From assembly GCA_964620645.1 (NCBI GenBank), contig CAZUHU010000170.1:1-8087 (forward strand): a DNA stretch of 8,087 bases, in the 5' to 3' direction. This DNA is from Bog-950 sp964620645. GTDB taxonomy: Bacteria; Bacteroidota; Bacteroidia; Chitinophagales; LD1. The notes under the pieces were generated by a model. That model had not been told where the DNA came from and did not search any database. It saw only the letters and a list, made by a program, of their open reading frames with translations. The position numbers and the translations under genes were made by a program. Shown here piece by piece: positions 1-6,500 of this stretch (positions are counted from its first letter, which is position 1; each line of letters starts with the position of its first letter).

Positions 1-501
1 GATGCCAATGCCTGCACAGCTACAACTACAGCAACCGTTAGCCAGCCGGTTAGCGCACTTGCTTTAAGTTTTGTAACAACCAACGTAAGCTGTAATGGCG
101 CTAACACCGGCGCTATTGATTTAACTGTTAACGGTGGTACCGCAGCTTATACTTATAACTGGGGTGGCGGCATAACTACACAAGACCGCACCGCACTTAT
201 TGCCGGAACTTATAATGTAACTGTTACTGACGCCAACAGTTGCTCAGCCAGCGGTTCACAAACTGTTACACAAATGCCTGCTATAAGCATTACCGTAAGC
301 AAAACAGATGTTAGCTGTAACGGTGGAAGCAACGGCGCTATAAATATTACCGTTAGCGGCGGCTCAGGCAGCTATACCTACAACTGGGGTGGCGGCATTA
401 CTACTGAAGACCGCAGCGGCCTTGCAGCGGGCACTAACACCGTAACGGTAACCGATGGCAACAGCTGCACGGCAACCAGCAGCACTACTATCACCCAGCC
501 A
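1..501 (+). repeat. SprB repeat array, left part: unit tail plus R1 and R2
   Basis: Bases 1-48 encode the end of a repeat (DANACTATTTATVSQP), with its second Cys at 13. R1 runs 49-276 and R2 277-501. First/second Cys codons are at 91/241 in R1 and 316/466 in R2, 50 codons apart in both. Both have the YNWGGGITT core. R1 ends in QM instead of QP (271-276). The linker entering R1 has 14 residues between QP and Cys, one more than the usual 13. The partial unit at base 1 shows that the array continues upstream. Confidence 0.9.
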
Positions 502-3500
502 TCAGCTTTAACTTTAACAATGAACAGCGGCACCAGCGTGTGTCTTAATGCAACCGGCACGGCTACTGCTGTAACCAATAACACCGGCACTTCGCCTTAT
601 AACTACGCATGGAGCAACGGTGGCGCTAACACACAAACCTTAACCGGCCTTGCACCCGGCCCTATTTCAGTAACGGTAACTGATGCCGGTGGATGCACTG
701 CTTCAGCTTCAGTAACTGTAGGCCTGTCAGGAAACAACACCAATGCTAACTTCAGCAATGCAGGTACCTACTGTGCACCGGGCGCTACCGTAGTGTTTAC
801 ACATACCGGCTCAAGCAACATAACCGGCCACTTCTGGGATTTTGGTAATGGTTCAACTTCTACCACCAACAACCCAAGCAACACCTATGCTGCTGCAGGT
901 ACATATAATGTTATACATATTGTTTACCGTGGTTTCTGCTCGGATACGGTAACTGCACCTGTGGTTGTTAATCCTAAGCCAATTGTTGCCGCTACACCAA
1001 CTAATGTTAGCTGCAACGCAGCCGCTAACGGCAGCATTACTACTACCGTTAGCAGTGGCTCACCTGCGTTTACATACAACTGGGGTGGTGGTATTACCAC
1101 ACCTAACCGCAGCAGCCTAGCACCCGGCACGTATACTGTAACTGTAACAGATACCAAGAGTTGTTCTGCAACAGCTTCGGCTATAATTACACAACCAACT
1201 GCTTTAAGCCTAAGCTATATAAACACTAACGTTACCTGTAACGGCGGTAACAACGGCGCTATTAACTTAACCGTAAGCGGCGGCACTTCGGGTTATACCT
1301 ATGGCTGGAGCAACGGCCCGGTAACCGAAGACATAAGCGGCCTTGCTGCCGGTAACTATACCGTAACTGTAACTGATGCCAATAGCTGCACCGCCATTTC
1401 AACTATTGCCATGTATGCCCCGGCTGCTGTAAGCGTAGTGCCTGCGGTAACCAACATTAGCTGCAACGGCATGAGCAACGGTGCTATTGACCTGACCACT
1501 ACCGGCGGTACCGGCGCATACACATACAACTGGGGTGGTGGTATTACTACCCAAAACAGAATTAATCTTATTGCAGGAACTTATAATGTAACCGTAACAG
1601 ATGCCAACAGTTGTACCGGCACCGCTTCGGCTACTGTAACCCAACCTACCGCTATTGCTATTGCCTTAAGCGCAACCAATGTTAGCTGCTTTGGCGGCAG
1701 CAACGGCAGCATAGTAAACAGCACTACCGGCGGTACTTCTCCTTTTGCTTTTGCCTGGAGCAACGGCAATATGAGCCAAAACCCGAACGGACTTGCTGCA
1801 GGCACTTATACCGTAACAGCTACTGATGATAACAGCTGCACAGCTTCTGCTTCAATAACTATAACACAACCGGCCAATGCAGTTAGCGTGGTAGTAAACA
1901 ATACCAATACCCTTGCCTGCTACGGCGATGCAAACGGCGTAATAAACATAACTGCCAATGGCGGCGTTCCTGCTTATGCGTATACCTGGAGCGATGGCGT
2001 AACTACTGAAGACCGTACCAACATGCTGGGCGGCACTTATATGGTAACTGTAACTGACCAGAACAGCTGCACCGCTGCCACAAGCGCAACCATTAACCAG
2101 CCGGCTGCACCGCTAAGCATTGATAGCTTTGTGGTAAGCAATGTGCTGTGCTTTGGTGCTTCAACCGGTAGCATTAGTACTGTAGTAAGCGGCGGAACTT
2201 CACCATACAGTTTTAACTGGGGTGGCGGTATAAGCACGCAAAACAGAACCAACCTGCCTGCAGGCACTTACAATGTTACTGTAACTGATGCCAACGGTTG
2301 TTCAGCCTCTTCATCGGCTACTATTACTCAACCTGCTGCCGCTTTAAGCGTAAACTTAGGCAGCACAACTGCTGTTAGCTGTTTTGGCGGTAACAACGGC
2401 GCGGTTAACGTAAACATAAGTGGTGGTGTAACCCCTTACAGCTTTGCCTGGAACGACGGCCCAACCACACAAAACAGAATCAACTTAACGGCGGGTAGCT
2501 ATACAATTGTAGTAACCGATAGCAATAACTGCACTGCTACCTTAACGGCTACAGTAACTCAACCTGCTGCCGCTTTAAATGTTAGCGTAAGCAGCACCAC
2601 TAACGTTAGCTGCTTTAACGGTAACAACGGTGCAATAAATATTGGCGTAACCGGTGGCACTACTACCTACACTTACAACTGGGGTGGTGGTATAACCACG
2701 CAAAACAGAACTAACCTTACTGCCGGCACTTATAACGTAACCGTAACTGATGCCAATAGCTGTTCAGCTTCAACATCAGCTACCATTACCCAACCTGCGG
2801 CGGCACTTGGCGTGTTGATTGCAGGCCAAACCAACGTTAGCTGCTTTGGCGGTAACAATGGAACTATCACTACCAACACCACCGGTGGCACTACTGCTTA
2901 CAGCTATAACTGGGGCGGGGGTATTACTACACCAAACAGAACTAACCTTAGTGCCGGCACTTATACTGTAACGGCAACTGATGCTAACGGCTGCACAGCT
3001 ACTGTAAGCGCCACTATAACACAACCGGTGGCCTCATTAGCTGCGAGCATAGCAAGCATTACCAATGTAAGCTGCAACGCCGGTAACAACGGTGCTATAG
3101 ATGTAACCGTTACAGGTGGCACTACTGCTTACAGCTACTTATGGAATGGTGGCACAACCACACAAGACCGTAGCGGTTTACCTGCCGGTTCATATAGCCT
3201 TACCGTAACAGATGCCAACAGCTGCACTGCCAGCGTAAGCGCTACCGTAACTGAGCCTGCTGCTTTAACTTTAAGCACCACACATGTTGACGTAAACTGC
3301 TTTGCCGGTAACGATGGCAGCATTGATCTTACCGTTAACGGTGGTACTACTGCTTACAGTTATAATTGGGGAGGAGGCGTTACTACGCAGGACCGCACAG
3401 GTTTAACTTCCGGCAACTATACTGTAACTGTAACTGACGCTAATAGCTGCACTGCGGCTACTACCGTAGCAGTTGCACAGCCAACTCAACTGCAGGCCAA

Positions 3501-6500
3501 TGCTACACCGGGAAATGTTAGCTGCAATGGCGGCACCAATGGCAGCGTAAGCATAAGCACCACAGGCGGTGTTCCGGCTTATACATATAGCTGGAGCAGC
3601 GGCCAAAGCAGTGCAACCATAAGCGGCCTTGCTGCCGGTAACTACACCGTAACTGTAGCTGACCAACATGCTTGTAATACATCAGTAAGCGTAAGCATCA
3701 CTCAGCCTTCTACTATTATCTTAAACACCACTGTAACACACGTAAGCTGCAATGGAGGCACTAACGGTGCAATCACTTTAACGGTTAGCGGCGGCACTGG
3801 CGCATACAGCTACAACTGGGGCGGCGGTATAACTACCCAAAACCGCACCAACCTTAGTGCAGGCACTTATACCGTAACTGTTATTGACGGTAACAACTGT
3901 AGCATGACTGCTTCTGCCACTATTAACCAGCCAACAGCGATCAGCGCATCTACCACAGTAGTAAACGTTAGCTGCAATGGCGGCAATAACGGCGCAGTTA
4001 ATTTGAACGTAAGCGGTGGTACTTCTCCTTACAGCTTTGTTTGGAGCAACAGCGCCACTTCACAAAACATAAGCGGCGTAATTGCCAATACCTATACTGC
4101 CACTATAACTGATGCCAACAGTTGTTCAGTAACTGCCAGCGGTGTAGTAGCACAGCCAACGGCTTTAAGCTTATCGCATACACAAACCAACGTAAGCTGC
4201 AATGGCGGCAATAATGCAAGCATTGACCTAAGTGTTAGCGGCGGCTCGCCTGCTTATACGTATAGCTGGAGCAACAGCGCAGTAACCCAGGATATAAGCA
4301 ACCTCGCTTCAGGTTCTTATACAGTAGTGGTAACTGACAATAACAGCTGCACGGCTTCTTTAAATGCAGTTATCACACAACCATCAGCCGCACTTAGTGT
4401 ACTAGTTGCCAGCCAAAGCAACGTAAGCTGCTTTAACGGTAACAACGGCAGCATAACTACCAATACTTTAGGCGGAACACCTTCTTACACCTATAACTGG
4501 GGCGGTGGTATTACTACACCTAACCGCACAAACCTTACCGCCGGAACATACACTTTGACTGTTAGTGATGCCAACAGCTGCACTGCAACCGTTAGCGCTA
4601 CCATCACACAACCTGCAGCAGCATTAAACGCAACTGTAGTAAGTGTTACCAACGTTAGCTGCAATGGCGGAAACAACGGCGCTATTGATGTAAACGTTAG
4701 CGGCGGCACCACAACTTACAGCTACTTGTGGAATGGCGGTGCAATTACTCAAGATCGTAGCGGATTAACAGCAGGTTCTTACAACCTAACTGTAACTGAT
4801 GCTAACAGCTGCACTGCAACTGTGGCGGCTACTATCACTGAACCTGCTGCAATAAGCATCAGCCATACTTCAAGCAATGTATTATGCAATAGCGGAAACA
4901 CCGGCACCGTTACCTTAACCGTAAACGGTGGCACCACTCCTTACACTTATTTATGGAGCAATGGTACAAACACTCAAAACCTGGCTGCTGCTACTGCCGG
5001 CAACTACGATGTAACCGTAACTGACGCCAACCTTTGCACTGCTGCTTACAACGGCAGCATAACTATTACTCAACCTGCGGTATTAAGCGCAACTGCTACA
5101 CCTACGCATGTAACTTGTTTCGGAACAAATACGGGTTCAATAAGCATTGGTGTAACCGGTGGCACACAGCAATACAACTTTATATGGAATGATGGTAACA
5201 CATCGCAGAACCGCAGTGCATTAACTGCCGGCCACTACGGTATAACTGTGACCGATGCTAATGCATGTTCAGCTACTGTTGATGCTATAATTAACCAACC
5301 TGCGGTTTTAGCAACCAGCGAAACGCATGTTAACGTTAGCTGCAATGCAGGTAATAACGGCAGCATTGATTTAAGCGTTAACGGCGGTACTACTCCCTAC
5401 AGCTACAACTGGGGTGCAGGCGTTAATACTGAAGACCGCAGCAGCTTAGCTGCCGGCAGCTATACTGTAACTGTAAACGACCAGAACAACTGTTCAGCCA
5501 CTGCAACTATAGCCATTACTCAACCAGCAGCCTTAGCGGCTACAATTACCCCATCGGCTGTATTGTGTAATGCAGGCAGCACCGGCAATGTTGCCCTAAG
5601 CGTAAGCGGCGGTGTAACCAGCTACAGCTACAACTGGAGCAACGGCGCATCTACTCAAAACATAAGCAACGTAGTGGCAGGTAACTACAGTGTAGTAATA
5701 ACTGATGCCAACAATTGCACTTTAAGCAAGAGCACCAGCGTAACCGAACCAACTGCACTGTCGGCTTCAACTACAGTAACTGATGTAGCCTGCAACGGCG
5801 GCAACAACGGCGCTGTTAACCTAACTATAACAGGCGGTGCAGGCAGCTATACCTACAACTGGGGTGGTGGTATTACTACGCAAAACCGCAGCAACCTGGT
5901 AGCAGGCGCTTACAGCGTAACCGCTATTGATGCCAATGGCTGCACTATTTCAACTTCAGCTACTGTAAACCAACCTACTGCCTTAGCAGTAAGCGAAACA
6001 CATACCAACGTTAGTTGCAACTCCGGTAGCAACGCTTCTATTGATGTAACTTCAACAGGCGGCACTTCACCTTATGCTTATAACTGGGGGGCAGGTGTAA
6101 CTACTGAGGACCGCAGCAACTTAGCCGCTGGCACCTACACCGTTAGCGTGGCTGATAACCATAGCTGCTCTGCCTCTTTAAGTGTGGTAATTACACAACC
6201 TGCAGTATTAGCGGCCAGCGCTACCCAAACCAACGTAATGTGTAATGGCGCTTTAACGGGTGCTATTAACCTTAGCGTTATCGGTGGCACTTCTGCTTAC
6301 AGCTTTAACTGGAGCAATGCTGCTGTTACAGAAGACATAAGCAATATTGCCGCCGGTGTATACACTGTAACCGTAAGCGATGCTAACAGTTGCACTACTA
6401 CATTAAGCAAAACCATTACCCAACCTGCTGCTATAGCTATAAGCGAAACACATAGTGATGTGATTTGCAACGGCTATGCAACCGGTTTAATAGATATTAC

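Noticed and set aside
940..948. Possible Bacteroidota O-glycosylation motif Asp-Thr-Val in the PKD domain
   Set aside because: It fits the D-[ST]-[AILVMT] pattern but I saw only this one clear instance; a three-residue match by itself carries little weight.
274..2043. In-frame ATG codons (274, 534, 1411, 1471, 2041) as gene starts
   Set aside because: Each lies within a conserved repeat position, with repeat sequence continuing upstream in the same frame and no convincing ribosome binding site.
2326..2578. Recent exact duplication between R10 and R11 linkers (identical 22 nt at 2326-2347 and 2557-2578)
   Set aside because: The match stops on both sides and the peptide QPAAAL is common to many units, so it does not by itself show a recent event.
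1399..3669. Other short open frames (for example 1399-1644, 2776-3024, 3403-3669) with Ser/Ala/Cys/Tyr-rich translations
   Set aside because: They overlap the conserved repeat frame, show no family resemblance and arise from the repeated codon pattern; no independent RBS or domain was seen.
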